Shown here piece after piece: positions 33,440 to 45,228 of a stretch of 64,000 nucleotides of DNA. How positions within the stretch are numbered: position 1 is the first letter of the stretch; every line of letters starts with the position of its first letter. The notes beneath the pieces are model-generated. The model worked only from the letters and a program-made list of their open reading frames with translations, did no database searches and had not been told where the DNA came from. Source of the DNA: Panorpa germanica (lineage: Eukaryota; Arthropoda; Insecta; Mecoptera; Panorpidae); the NCBI GenBank assembly GCA_963678705.1, contig CAVMBN010000112.1, positions 28,001 through 92,000 on the forward strand, given 5' to 3'. The translations under genes and the position numbers were made by a program.

Positions 33440-34212
33440 AGTGTGTGGTTTTTATTTCATGTCAAAATTTAATTTCCTTTTTAAATTGAAATATTCAAAT
33501 CGTTCTATATAAATTCTACATATAAAAATAAATAATTTTTCATACAAACTGACTAAAAAAATATATTTTTTTTATCAAAATAAAAAATATTTTCAATTTA
33601 TGCGTTATTTGACCAACTTTTTTTCAAAACTTGGGATTTTTTTTTTCGATTCGTAAATAAGTTACCAAGGTTAGCCTATATACAAAATTTCAACTTTCTA
33701 GCACAATTTTTACTCTCGAAAAATACTGCCCCCGTGCCCCCAAATAAAATTTTGAAATTTTGAATTTTTTTTTATTACTAATATACTTAATTATTCTAGA
33801 ATTCAGAATATGAACTTTCTCCAAAGTTCCCTACCGAGCCCCCAAATTTCTTCAACCCCCCCTTTTACAATTTTTGAATTTCTAATTTTTGAAAAATGTC
33901 AGCATTAAACACCCTAATACACATGCAAATTTTCAGCTTTCTATCTCTTACCAACTCAAAGTTATACAGCAAAAAGTGCCCATTTTTTTTACCAGTTTTT
34001 CCAAAATTACGGGTTTCCAGGAAATTCAGGGAAAAATCCGGGGACGCCAAAAGTCTTAGAATTTTTTTCTCTACGAAATAGGAAATTTTCAAAAAGATCG
34101 CCGGAGCCGTTTTCGCGCTGCCATACAAAATTCAGTACCAAACATATAAGAACATAAGATCATAAGATCACAAGATCATAAGAATATAAACAAACAGTTG
34201 GAACATTATAAT
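33440..34212 (-). mobile_element. Helitron-like 5' region, minus strand
   Basis: On the minus strand it starts at about 34212 with 'cctatattataatgttccaa' and carries the standard body ('ggcagcgcgaaaacggctcc', 'ggaaacccgtaattttgg', 'gtaaaaattgtgctagaaag'). It fades out at about 33440 without the 3' hairpin. It is either a truncated unit or the 5' end of the autonomous element whose gene starts at 30531. It forms an inverted pair with the plus-strand units that begin at 34213. Confidence 0.6.
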
Positions 34213-34995
34213 ATAGGATATAATATATATATTCTTATATTCTTATATTCTTATATGTTTGGTACTGAATTTTGTATGGCAGCGCGAAAACGGCTCCGGC
34301 GATCTTTTTAAAAATTTCCTATTTCGTAGAGAAAAAAATTCTAAGACTTTTGGCGTCCCCGGATTTTTCCCTGAATTTCCTGGAAACCCGTAATTTTGGA
34401 AAAACTGGAAAAAAAGTGATCCCTTTTTTGCTGTATTACTTTTAAGTCGTAAACGATAGAAAGTTGAAATTTTGCATATGTATTAAGGTATTCAATGCTG
34501 ACATTTCTCAAAAATTAGAAATTCAAAAATTAAAAAAGGGGGGGTTGAAGAAATTCGGGGGCCCGTTAGGGAACTTTGGAGAAAGTTCATATTCTGGATT
34601 CTAGAATAACTAAGTATATTATCAATAAAAAAAAATTCAAAATTTAAAAATTTTATTGGGGGGCACGGGGGCAGTATTTGCCGAAAGTAAAAATTGTGCT
34701 AGAAAATTGAAATTTTGTATGTAGGCTAGCCTTAGTAACTTATTTACGAATCGAAAAAAAAAATCGCAAATTTTGAAAAAAAGTTTGTCAAATAACGCAT
34801 AAATTGAAAATATTTTTTATTTTGATAAAAAAAAAATATTTTTTTAATCAATTTATATGTGTGTATATGTGCGCGAGTTTATTTATTATTTCAATTTAAA
34901 AATAGAATAGTTAAATATGAAATGTAATTACGAATTATTTTATTGGATTCAAACGATACACGCCAAAAAGACGTCGTTTTGCGACGGGGGTAAAC
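34213..34995 (+). mobile_element. Helitron-like unit 1 of a tandem array
   Basis: It begins after a 'tatattctta' microsatellite, has the 'ggcagcgcgaaaacggctcc' block and ends with the hairpin motif 'gacgtcgttttgcgacgggg' (about 34971-34990), then GTAAACT. No protein-coding capacity is conserved between units. It is nearly identical to unit 3. Confidence 0.65.
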
Positions 34996-35858
34996 TCAGT
35001 CTTATTTATAATGTTCCAAATGTATATTTATGATCTTATGATTTTATATGTTTGGTAGTAAACTTTGTATGGCAGCGCGAAGACGTCTCCGTCAATGTTT
35101 TTGAAAATTGCCTATTTTGTAGAGAAAAAAATTCTAAGACTTTTGGCGTCTCCGGATTTATCCCTGAATTTCCTGGAAACCCGTGATTTTGAAAAAACTG
35201 GAAAAAAAGTGAGCCCTTTTTTGCTGTATTACTTTTAATTCGTAAAAGATAGAAAGTTGAAATTTTGCATGTGTATTAAGGTATTCAATGCCTACATTTC
35301 TCAAAAATTAGAAATTCAAAAATTGTAAAAGGGGGGGTTAAAGAAATTCGGGGGCCCGGTATAGAACTTTGTAGAAAGTTCATCTTCTGGATTCTAGAAT
35401 AATTAAGTATATTATTAATAAAAAAAATTCAAAACTTCGAAATTTTATTTGGGGGCACGGGGGACAGTGTTTGCCGACAGTAAAAATTGTGCTAGAAAGT
35501 TGAAATTTTGTATATAGGCTAACCTTGGTAACTTATATACGAATCGAAAAAAAAAATACCAAATTTTAAAAAAAAGTTGGTCAAATAACGCATAAATTAA
35601 AAATATTCTTTATTTTGATAAAAAAAAAAAAATTTTTTTTAGTCAATTTATTACTGAGCGAGTTTATTATTTATTTCAATTTAAAAATAGAGTTAAATAT
35701 GAAATGTAATTACGAATTATTTTATTGAATTCAAATCATACACGCCAAAAAGTCATCGCTTTGCGACGGTTGTAAACTCAAGTGGAATTTAAATTTTTAC
35801 ATGAAGTTCAAGCCACACACAAAAGACAGACGTCGCTTGCGACGGGGGTAAAAGCTAG
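34996..35858 (+). mobile_element. Helitron-like unit 2 of a tandem array
   Basis: It begins 'cttatttataatgttccaa' and ends with two termini: one degraded ('catcgctttgcgacggttgt', about 35756) and one intact ('gacgtcgcttgcgacggggg' followed by TAAAAGCTAG, to 35858). It is nearly identical to unit 4. Confidence 0.65.
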
Positions 35859-36685
35859 TATATTATAATGTCCCAGGTGTTTGTTTATCATCATATATTA
35901 TAATGTCCCAGGTGTTTGAATCTATTCTTATATTCTTATATTCTTATATGTTTGGTACTGAATTTTGTATGGCAGCGCGAAAACGGCTCCGGCGATCTTT
36001 TTAAAAATTTCCTATTTCGTAGAAAAAAAAATTCTAAGACTTTTGGCGTCCCCGGATTTTTCCCTGAATTTCCTGGAAACCTGTAATTTTGGAAAAACTG
36101 GAAAAAAAGTGATCCCTTTTTTGCTGTATTACTTTTAAGTCGTAAACGATAGAAAGTTGAAATTTTGCATATGTATTAAGGTATTCAATGCTGACATTTC
36201 TCAAAAATTAGAAATTCAAAAATTAAAAAAGGGGGGGTTGAAGAAATTCGGGGGCCCGTTAGGGAACTTTGGAGAAAGTTCATATTCTGGATTCTAGAAT
36301 AACTAAGTATATTATCAATAAAAAAAAATTCAAAATTTAAAAATTTTATTGGGGGGCACGGGGGCAGTATTTGCCGAAAGTAAAAATTGTGCTAGAAAAT
36401 TGAAATTTTGTATGTAGGCTAGCCTTAGTAACTTATTTACGAATCGAAAAAAAAAATCGCAAATTTTGAAAAAAAGTTTGTCAAATAACGCATAAATTGA
36501 AAATATTTTTTATTTTGATAAAAAAAAAATATTTTTTTAATCAATTTATATGTGTGTATATGTGCGCGAGTTTATTTATTATTTCAATTTAAAAATAGAA
36601 TAGTTAAATATGAAATGTAATTACGAATTATTTTATTGGATTCAAACGATACACGCCAAAAAGACGTCGTTTTGCGACGGGGGTA
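35859..36685 (+). mobile_element. Helitron-like unit 3 of a tandem array
   Basis: It has a doubled start ('tatattataatgtcccagg' at about 35860 and again near 35895) and then follows unit 1 almost base for base to the hairpin near 36662-36682. Together with unit 4 it is a tandem duplicate of units 1 and 2. Confidence 0.65.
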
Positions 36686-37551
36686 AACTCAGTCTTATTT
36701 ATAATGTTCCAAATGTATATTTATGATCTTATGATTTTATATGTTTGGTAGTAAACTTTGTATGGCAGCGCGAAGACGTCTCCGTCAATGTTTTTGAAAA
36801 TTGCCTATTTTGTAGAGAAAAAAATTCTAAGACTTTTGGCGTCTCCGGATTTATCCCTGAATTTCCTGGAAACCCGTGATTTTGAAAAAACTGGAAAAAA
36901 AGTGAGCCCTTTTTTGCTGTATTACTTTTAATTCGTAAAAGATAGAAAGTTGAAATTTTGCATGTGTATTAAGGTATTCAATGCCTACATTTCTCAAAAA
37001 TTAGAAATTCAAAAATTGTAAAAGGGGGGGTTAAAGAAATTCGGGGGCCCGGTATAGAACTTTGTAGAAAGTTCATCTTCTGGATTCTAGAATAATTAAG
37101 TATATTATTAATAAAAAAAATACAAAACTTCGAAATTTTATTTGGGGGCACGGGGGACAGTGTTTGCCGACAGTAAAAATTGTGCTAGAAAGTTGAAATT
37201 TTGTATATAGGCTAACCTTGGTAACTTATATACGAATCGAAAAAAAAAATACCAAATTTTAAAAAAAAGTTGGTCAAATAACGCATAAATTAAAAATATT
37301 CTTTATTTTGATAAAAAAACAAAAATTTTTTTTAGTCAATTTATTACTGAGCGAGTTTATTATTTATTTCAATTTAAAAATAGAGTTAAATATGAAATGT
37401 AATTACGAATTATTTTATTGAATTCAAATCATACACGCCAAAAAGTCATCGCTTTGCGACGGTGGTAAACTCAAGTGGAATTTAAATTTTTACATGAAGT
37501 TCAAGCCACACACAAAAGACAGACGTCGCTTGCGACGGGGGTAAAAGCTAG
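36686..37551 (+). mobile_element. Helitron-like unit 4 of a tandem array
   Basis: It is nearly identical to unit 2, ending with TAAAAGCTAG at about 37551. The few differences from unit 2 include single-base changes around 37121-37126 and in the A-run near 37318. Confidence 0.65.
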
Positions 37552-38383
37552 TATTCTTATATTCTTATCCTATATTATAATGTTTCAACTGTTTGAATCT
37601 ATTCTTATATGTTTATATGTTTATATGTTTATGTTCTTATATGTTTGGTACTGAATTTTGTATGGCAGCGCGAAAACGGCTCCGGCGATCTTTTTAAAAA
37701 TTTCCTATTTCGTAGAGAAAAAAATTCTAAGACTTTTGGCGTCCCCGGATTTTTCCCTGAATTTCCTGGAAACCCGTAATTTTGGAAAAACTGTTAAAAA
37801 AAATGGGCACTTTTTGCTGTATAACTTTGAGTTGGTAAGAGATAGAAAGCTGAAAATTTGCATGTGTATTAGGGTGTTTAATGCTGACATTTTTCAAAAA
37901 TTAGAAATTCAAAAATTGTAAAAGGGGGGGTTGAAGAAATTTGGAGGCTCGGTAGGGAACTTTGGAGAAAGTTCATATTCCGAATTCTAGAATAATTAAG
38001 TATATTATTAATAAAAAAAAATTCAAATTTTCAAAATTTTATTTGGGGGCACGGGGGCAGTATTTTTCGAGAGTAAAAATTGTGCTAGAAAGTTGAAATT
38101 TTGTATATAGGCTAACCTTGGTAACTTATTTACGAATCGAAAAAAAAAATCCCAAATTTTGAAAAAAAGTTGCTCAAATAACGCATAAATTGAAAATATT
38201 TTTTATTTTGATAAAAAAATAATATTTTTTTAGTCAATTTATATGTGTGTATATGTGCGCGAGTTTATTTATTATTTCAATTTAAAAATAGAACAGTTAA
38301 ATATGAAATTTAATTACGAATTATTTTATTAGATTCAAACGATACACGCCTAAAAGACGTCGTTTTGCGACGGGGGTAAACTC
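37552..38383 (+). mobile_element. Helitron-like unit 5 of a tandem array
   Basis: It has the same body as the other units. Its 5' part (37658-37921) is the near-exact inverse of 34128-33865, so this unit is closest to the minus-strand 5' region. It ends at the hairpin 'gacgtcgttttgcgacgggg' (about 38357-38376). Confidence 0.65.
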
Positions 38384-39176
38384 AGTCTTATTTATAATGT
38401 TCCAAATGTATATTTATGATCTTATGATTTTATATGTTTGGTAGTATACTTTGTATGGCAGCGCGAAGACGGCTCCGTCAAAGTTTTTGAAAATTGTCTA
38501 TTTCGTAGAGAAAAAAATTCTAAAACTTTTGGCGTCCTCGGATTTATCCCTGAATTTCCTGGAAACCCGTGATTTTGAAAAAACTGGAAAAAAAGTGAGC
38601 CCTTTTTTGCTGTATTACTTTTAATTCGTAAAAGATAGAAAGTTGAAATTTTGCATGTATATTAAGGTATTCAATGCTGACATTTCTCAAAAATTAGAAA
38701 TTCAAAAATTGAAAAAGGGGGGGGTTAAAGAAATTCGGGGGCCCGGCAGGGAACTTTGGAGAAAATTCATTTTCTGGATTCTAGAATAACTAAGTATATT
38801 ATTAATAAAAAAAAAATTCAAAATTTTAAAATTTTATTGGAAGGCACGGGGGCAGTATTTGCCGAGAGTAAAAATTGTGCTAGAAAGTTGAAATTTTGTA
38901 TATAGCCTAACCTTGGCAACTTATTTACGAATCGAAAAAAAAATCCCAAATTTTGAAAAAAAGTTGTTCAAATATCGCATAAATTCAAAATATTTTTTAT
39001 TTTGATATAAAAAATGTATTTTCTTAGTCAGTTTGTATGAAAAATTAATTGTTATTAAATGTTAAATCAATATAGGACGAGTTTATTTATTATTTCAATT
39101 TAAAAATTAAATTTTGACTGGAAATTCAAGCCACTCACAAAAAACAAACGTCGCTTGCGACGGGTTTAAAAGCTAG
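38384..39176 (+). mobile_element. Helitron-like unit 6 of a tandem array
   Basis: It starts 'cttatttataatgttccaa' and ends 'aacgtcgcttgcgacgggtt' followed by TAAAAGCTAG at 39176. Immediately downstream is a truncated MITE, so this unit inserted into, or next to, that MITE. Confidence 0.65.
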
Positions 39177-39177
39177 T

Positions 39178-39447
39178 TTTGATATATAAATTCATATAGC
39201 AGAGATGTATGAGCTGTAAGGTTGGTAACCTTACACAAGGATTGTGATGTCACATGCATTTGGAATGTGTCCAACGTTGAATCTTTTTAATAATTAAAGA
39301 GACAAAATGACTTTTTTAATTGTTAATATCTCTTAACATATAAGGAGTTATTAACAAATAATTGAACATTTGAGGTTCTAGTAACCCACTTTATCAATAT
39401 AAAGTACACTTTTATATGAATTAAGACATAGGACACAAGCTCATTTT
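39178..39447 (+). mobile_element. MITE (GGCTTGTGTCC family), 5'-truncated
   Basis: It matches the second half of the family from 'tttgatatataaattcatat' through 'aaggattgtgatgtcacat' to 'ataggacacaagctcatt'. The first half is missing where the Helitron-like unit ends. A further small fragment with 'aaaaaatgagttcacaaccc' lies at 39453-39515. Confidence 0.7.
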
Positions 39448-39559
39448 TGGATATTTATCAAATAAAAACGCCAATCCAACAAATCGTTTCCTAAAAAATG
39501 AGTTCACAACCCAATTGGAGGGAAGGAAGCAAAAGTATTGCATAATCTTGAACACTTAC

Positions 39560-40860
39560 CATCAAATTTTTACAATCTCGGATCAAGATCATAGCATCCG
39601 CGTTGCTTAAACCGTTGCAGGAAATAAATCTTGCAGACGTTAAACTGCGACTTCTTGAAAGATTCTGCATGCACTCGCTGTAATCCTTTGAACACTTATC
39701 CAACGATCCTCTTAAAATAACCTTGTTCAATTTGGGGAGTTCTGCAATGCTTGCTAATAAATCTTGATTACCTGTGAAAGAAAACCCTGACAGTTCCAAT
39801 ACTTCCAAATTAAGACAATTTTCTGTTATTCTTCTTACAGCTTGACTATAGTTCCCCTCTAGATTTAACAAGCGAAGGCTTTTTAATTCCTTAAGTTCTT
39901 TAAGGGAGTCTAAGCTTTTTGAATCTTTAGAACGAATAGTAAGATGTTGCAGTGTTTGACTTGCTCCAATAATTTCTGTGGAAAATTTTCTATCTTATCC
40001 CAGCTGTATCCAACATCTAGCGATTCGAGTTGCCATGTCTTTAGGCAATCTATCAATGTATCTAGATGATGTTCACTTGGAATTTTATCTAGTTTTAAGT
40101 GTTTTATTGATTTTGGCAAATGTTTTAGACTTGTTCCAGCTTTGTCTAACGTAACATCCTCAAGTTCTAGGTTTTTCGCAAATAATCGTTCGTAAATTTC
40201 ATCTGTGATGAGACTGCATCTAACATTCAAAGATTTTAATGCGTTCTGGGTTTCTACAAGTTCTTCCAACACTACATTGACATTGTGCAGGTGCAAATGT
40301 TCCAGCTGCATATAGTGCGTAGCGCAACGGGCTATGTCAGATTCCTTAATACTTATTCGTAAATTCTTAATCGTTTGCGGTAAATCTTCAAACGTGGTTC
40401 GAAAATAGAAGTGACCTTTAATGCCTAAATTTTCCAGGTGATATTTATTTGCAAGCAAAGCATTTAAAGGGGACTGATACTTGCAGAACGGGATGTTAAC
40501 ATTGAGGGTTCTTAAATTAACGCAGGAACTTAACATGTCGATAGTATTACCATTTAGTTCTATTTCCGGAATATTCAAAACTTCCAGAGAAGGTAATTGT
40601 GGTGCAATAGCATTTAAAATGGATTTGAATTTTTCTTCATTTCTTGGTTGTGTAAATTTCACTTCCTTTAAGTTTTGGCAATATCCTATGTTCTGTAGTG
40701 TCAGATCGGCATCCTTGGACATTATCTCGTCGATGTCGAGCACGGTGACATTGTCCCAGTAGGAGTGAGCCTCCTTGTGGACTGGAATCGGTTTGTTAAA
40801 CTTGAAACCCGTTGAACTCAGCATCCGGGAATAGAACGAAATTCGATTTTTAAATGACAT
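39560..40860 (-). pseudogene. F-box/LRR family gene, frameshifted and lacking its last exons
   Basis: It is related to the two F-box/LRR genes at 54148-55555 and 60586-61987. From ATG 40860 it encodes EAHSYWDNVTVLDIDEIM, aligned with the end of the F-box in the others, and then leucine-rich repeats. The normal first part of the F-box is missing or replaced. The frame breaks near 39957-39962: upstream it ends in VLKIQKA and a stop, while the LRR sequence resumes one frame over (TLQHLTIRSKDSKSLDSLKE) and runs to a GTAAGT donor at 39559, the same exon boundary as in the paralogues. The two small 3' exons of the paralogues were not found downstream, where Helitron and MITE copies lie. It is probably a pseudogene unless the frameshift is an assembly error. 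Confidence 0.65.
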
Positions 40861-41179
40861 GGTGGAAGATGGCAAAGATGACGAGGAGCAGCACAAAATA
40901 TTTGACAGTCTGGATTGATTTCTTCGATGGGAGAATCTTCGTTCACCTGGAATTGAAAGTTACATTAATTTGGGGAATTTATGAATCGTGTCTTATGTGT
41001 TTCTACCAGAGCTGCGGAGTCGGTAAAAAAACATTCGACTCCTACTTCTGCTCTGGCTTCTACTTCAACCAAATTCAATACTAAGATATTTTGGGGTGTG
41101 TCTAATATAAAAGGGAAAGTCTTGTTATTTAAGGTATATATAAAAGTTCATGTAATCTTAAAAACATAAGGATTAAAAG
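40861..41179. other. Upstream flank of the LRR pseudogene, nothing recognised
   Basis: A possible splice acceptor ('caattccag' on the minus strand, about 40950) precedes the ATG and would allow an upstream non-coding exon. No promoter motif stands out. Confidence 0.3.
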
Positions 41180-41755
41180 TGTTTATTTGCGGATAAAATG
41201 GCAAAGGAATCAATAAATTTAGAAATTGAGATGAAAGTGAAATTACCTTCATATGAAATTTTTAATATAATCAAAAAATTAAACTTCAATTTGAGAAACA
41301 CAGATTTCATTAACAAAAGTCAGTTAAAAGGAAGAGATTATTATATGTTACATCCAAATTTAAGTAAGAAGAGATGGTTTAGAAATGAGTCCCGCAAAAT
41401 TATATCAACTATAATCAGAATCAAAAGTAATCATTGTAAAACTCACGTGTCCAGCTCACCTGTACAAAATTAATATTAAATCTGACGATAGATGTCAATG
41501 TGGTGAAGAAGGAACTTTGGATCATATTATATTTGAATGCATAAATTATAGTTTAGAAAGATCAAAATTCAATAGTGAAATATTAGATGTGATTAAAACT
41601 TTTCCTGTTACTACTAAATTTTTGTTAAGTGATTCAAAATTAATTAGTGAATTATTGAAATATTTTGAAATTTGTAAAATTGAATTATAAAATGTTTGAT
41701 GGTGGCTATGACGAATAAAAGTCAAGGCAAATAAATAAATTAAAAAAAAAGTATT
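41180..41755 (+). mobile_element. Non-LTR retrotransposon 3' end, second copy
   Basis: It matches 2630-3200 closely, from within the RNase H domain ([20 protein letters not shown]) to the CCHC knuckle and the A-rich tail. The frame is broken by about seven extra bases near 41440 ('cacgtgt'). The 5' truncation differs from that of the first copy, as expected for independent LINE insertions. Confidence 0.75.
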
Positions 41756-42320
41756 TATATAAGCTATAAAATACTTAAAATAAGACTAATTTAAGAATAA
41801 ATATTATTAGGTTAAACTTAAGAAAAGATATTGTATTAAATGTAATGTAACATTTATATTTTATGTTTACCAGTTTTGAGTTGAATGTAAAATTGAAAAG
41901 AATCTAAACTTCACTCTACTAAAAACCATTATATATTAAGATTCCGTTTTATCCTGTGCTAATTTGTAAATTTTATTTATCTTAGATTTCAATTTCTCCA
42001 GTCTAAATTTATCTCAGGTTCCATTAGAGTTAAATTATTCATTTCTCGTGGTGTATACGTTAATTAGTGTTGTGAACAATATCTTAAATTCTAGAAATGT
42101 ATATTACATGTACTGATAAAGTTACCTATCAGAATCTCAAATGTGATTTGTTTTAAATAGTCGTTATGTTATTGAAGATATAAACAATTAAAATAGTCGT
42201 TTAAAGAACCAGGACAATTGAACGGGATAAAACTTTCTATTGACAAGGAGAGAAAGACGTAGATGCGATGTGACGTCACATTCAGTATAAAATATACAAA
42301 AAATGGTTAAAAAAGAAGCC
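41756..42320. other. AT-rich intergenic DNA, nothing recognised
   Basis: No gene or repeat that I can support is seen here. Confidence 0.35.
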
Positions 42321-42905
42321 AATGGCGTGTGTCCTATGTCTTAATTTCTATAAAAGTGTACTACATATTGATAAAGTGGGTTACTAGAACTCCTTATATG
42401 TTAAGAGATATTAACAATTAAAAAAGTCATTTTGTCTCTTTAATTATTAAAGGCATTCAACGTTGTACACATACCAAGTGCATGTGACATCACAATCCTT
42501 GTGTAAAGTTACCAACCTTACAGCTCATTAATCTCTGCTATATGTATTTATATATCAAAATATCAAATATTATTTACAGCTATTTCAAGGAACAATCAAA
42601 TTCCAATATTATCTGCCTTAGCGGGGTTAAATAAAATAAAAACTTATTATTCTTTGATTTGACTTGATTATTTAACTACCAACAGCTACAAAACATTACC
42701 ACAACACTGATCTATCTACTCAACAAATAACTGACGTTAAAATGCATTTCACGTAATACAAATATGGCCGGCCATTTCTAGTGCTAAAACTACGCTTCAG
42801 ATTTTTAATTGCTATATCTCCGTCAACATTTAGATATTTAATAAAATAGACACGCCAATACACATTTATTAACATCAAGTTCAATCAACAATTAAAAAAT
42901 CGATA
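42321..42905 (-). mobile_element. MITE (GGCTTGTGTCC family), nearly complete
   Basis: It begins 'aatggcgtgtgtcctatg' (terminal repeat with one change) and runs through the family's landmarks in the orientation opposite to 10258-10798. It stops at 'aaaaaatcgat', so the last 25 or so bases of the far terminal repeat are missing. Confidence 0.75.
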
Positions 42906-43345
42906 AAGATAAAGTATATATAGAAAAGACATAGTTTCTTGTATATCTAAAAAACTGTTTTTAGGTATCCTCTAAAAAGCTAATAATCTGCTAATAAAGC
43001 TAATCTGATTTATATTATGCTGTGCATTTTACATCTAGATTTCTTTTAATAATATTATTGTTTAGAGTCAGGCCCGCTCGTATGATCAGGTAATGACGAA
43101 TTGGCAATGTTAAATAAATGTACATTGGCGTTCATCGTTTACTTGGGGTGTTTTTATTTTATTTTATTACTTTGTCAATATTTATTTATCCTGGCTGACT
43201 TATTTATAGAATAGCCATTACTCATAGCAGGTAGACCAGTAGCTAAAGGTTTGAGGGACTTGTCAAATGCGTCATACATTCCTACGATAGTTAGTTCACT
43301 AGTAAAATAAAGTTTCAACAGAATTTCGTAAAATTTAAACATAAC
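42906..43345. other. AT-rich intergenic DNA, nothing recognised
   Basis: No gene or repeat that I can support is seen here. Confidence 0.35.
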
Positions 43346-43998
43346 TAGCATTTACTCCCTTTTGTGTGTGAATTGAATTTCATTTCAAATTTTCGTTCTA
43401 TTTTTAAATTGAAATATTTAACTCGTTCTATATTAATTATACATTTAAAAACAAATAATTTTTTATATAAACTGAATAAAAAAATATATTTTTTTCAACA
43501 AAATATTTTATATTCAATAAAATATTTTCAATTTATTCGCAATTTGGCAAACTTTTTTTTTCAAAATATGTGATTTTTTTTCGATTTGTAAATAAGGTAC
43601 CAAAATTAGTCATATACAAAATTTCAACTTTCTAGCACAATTTTTATCCTCGGCAAAAACCTCCTTTTATAAAATTTTGAATTTCTAAAGTTTGAAATGT
43701 GTTTGTATTTAATAGCGTATGATATATGCAAAATTTCACCTTTCTATCTCTTACGAACAAAAAGTTATACAGCAAAATATGTCCATTATTTTACAGTTTT
43801 TCTAAAATTACGGGTTTCTAGAAAACTCAGTGAAAAATCCGAGGATGTCAAAAGTTTTAGAAATTTTTTCTGTACGAAATAGGCAATTTTCAAGAAAATG
43901 CGCGAAGCCGTTTTCGAGCTGCCTTACAAAATTCGTAGCAAACATATAAACAAATAAGAATATAAATATACACTTGAAACATAAATATTATAATATAG
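43346..43998 (-). mobile_element. Diverged Helitron-like unit, minus strand
   Basis: On the minus strand it starts at about 43998 ('tcctatattataatattta') and carries a diverged body ('ggaaacccg'-like block, 'gataaaaattgtgctagaaa'). It is older than the units at 34-39 kb, judging by its differences, and lacks a recognisable 3' hairpin. Confidence 0.6.
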
Positions 43999-44209
43999 GA
44001 GGATCAAATTTGAATTGCAGTTTTGCTGGTTGTTTAAGATATGCAATGTACGGTACAGTCTTTTTTACAACCATCTTAGTGTAATACTTCATGGGGTACA
44101 CAACACAGCTATTAGTAGTAAATGTCGTAGAATAAGATGGCCAACTATTTTCTGTAGAAACGGAGTACAAATGTAATTTCATAAAATAGGCAGAGGTATC
44201 CCCCATCAA
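43988..44209 (-). other. Short open frame, possible coding remnant
   Basis: An open frame of 73 codons ends inside the start of the Helitron-like unit. Its composition (SWPSYSTTFTTNSCVVYPMK, then YYTKMVVKKTVPYIAYLKQP) is less AT-biased than random frames here. A short DNA match at 28-60 of this window also encodes YPMKYY on the minus strand. I do not recognise a family. Confidence 0.2.
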
Positions 44210-45228
44210 TAAGGATATAGAAAAAAATAACTGTTTTTTAAAATAAAAATATATTAATTTTATGCAAGAAGTTTATCTCTCGGTTATACGAAATACGAAA
44301 TATATGAGAGACGAACAAATATTGAAACTGTACTTTTGAAAAATAATTTTTAAGTTCCCAATTAAATGGTTTTTTGATGCAAATAGTTTAATAATTAAAA
44401 TAATAACTATAATTAATGTCAAATTTATATTAATTCAATTCAAATTCAAATTAAATATCTGTAAAAACATAATAATAAATTTAGCAACGTTGTCAAAAGA
44501 AATGTATGATTTATTCATTTCATGAAGTATAAACTCGTTTTAATTTGAATTTTCTCTCCATTTGCCATTTGCAACGTTGCCGGCTCATATTTATACCCAC
44601 ATTTACTGTTTCTTACTGCTTTTATTTCAATATATTTATAAATAAGTATCCTTTTCATAATTTTCTTTTTCCAATAGCTTCAAAAAAGATTTGTTTATAT
44701 ACACGTAGTTTTTGAAAGCCGTGTCACCATTTTTACATGTTTAAAAGTTATGTTATGTAGTGAAATTGAGCCAAAAATAATAATATATATGGAAATTAGC
44801 TGTTTTAAATCAGTTCTAAAAATAAAACTAGCTCACTAAAATGCTATAAAAAAACTATTTTTACTGACTTCAAATTTTACAAAGGTCTATCTATTTAATA
44901 ACGAAAATAATTTCAAAACACATGTTGCTATAACATTACAAATTTAGTGAAATATTTGAGGTTATGTATATAAAGTGTGACATACCTTAGTCAGTTGGTG
45001 TTGTCCTGTTCACTTGGTCGTTGCACACGAACTGAAGGATCGCTTGACCTAAAGGCATTTTTTGTAAATATTCAGGTAAATTCTCAAAATAAGGGTAGGT
45101 TTGTGAAAGTGAAAGTGATTGACAGGAATGCAAAAAATATGCATAAGAAATAATAACACAGACTTGATTGTAATGACATGCGGCGCCCTAAGTCCGTTTA
45201 ACCATTGAACAAATTATTGTTTCTATAT
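44210..45228. repeat. Diverged repeats, including inverted TTAA-flanked MITE sequence
   Basis: About 44390-44900 matches the TTAA-flanked MITE family in inverted orientation ('ctactgtttctta'-like, 'tttttgaaagccgtgtcacc'). About 44930-45050 contains 'gtatataaag' and 'gacataccttagtcag', shared with 57118-57150 and 63548-63580. No gene is seen. Confidence 0.5.
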
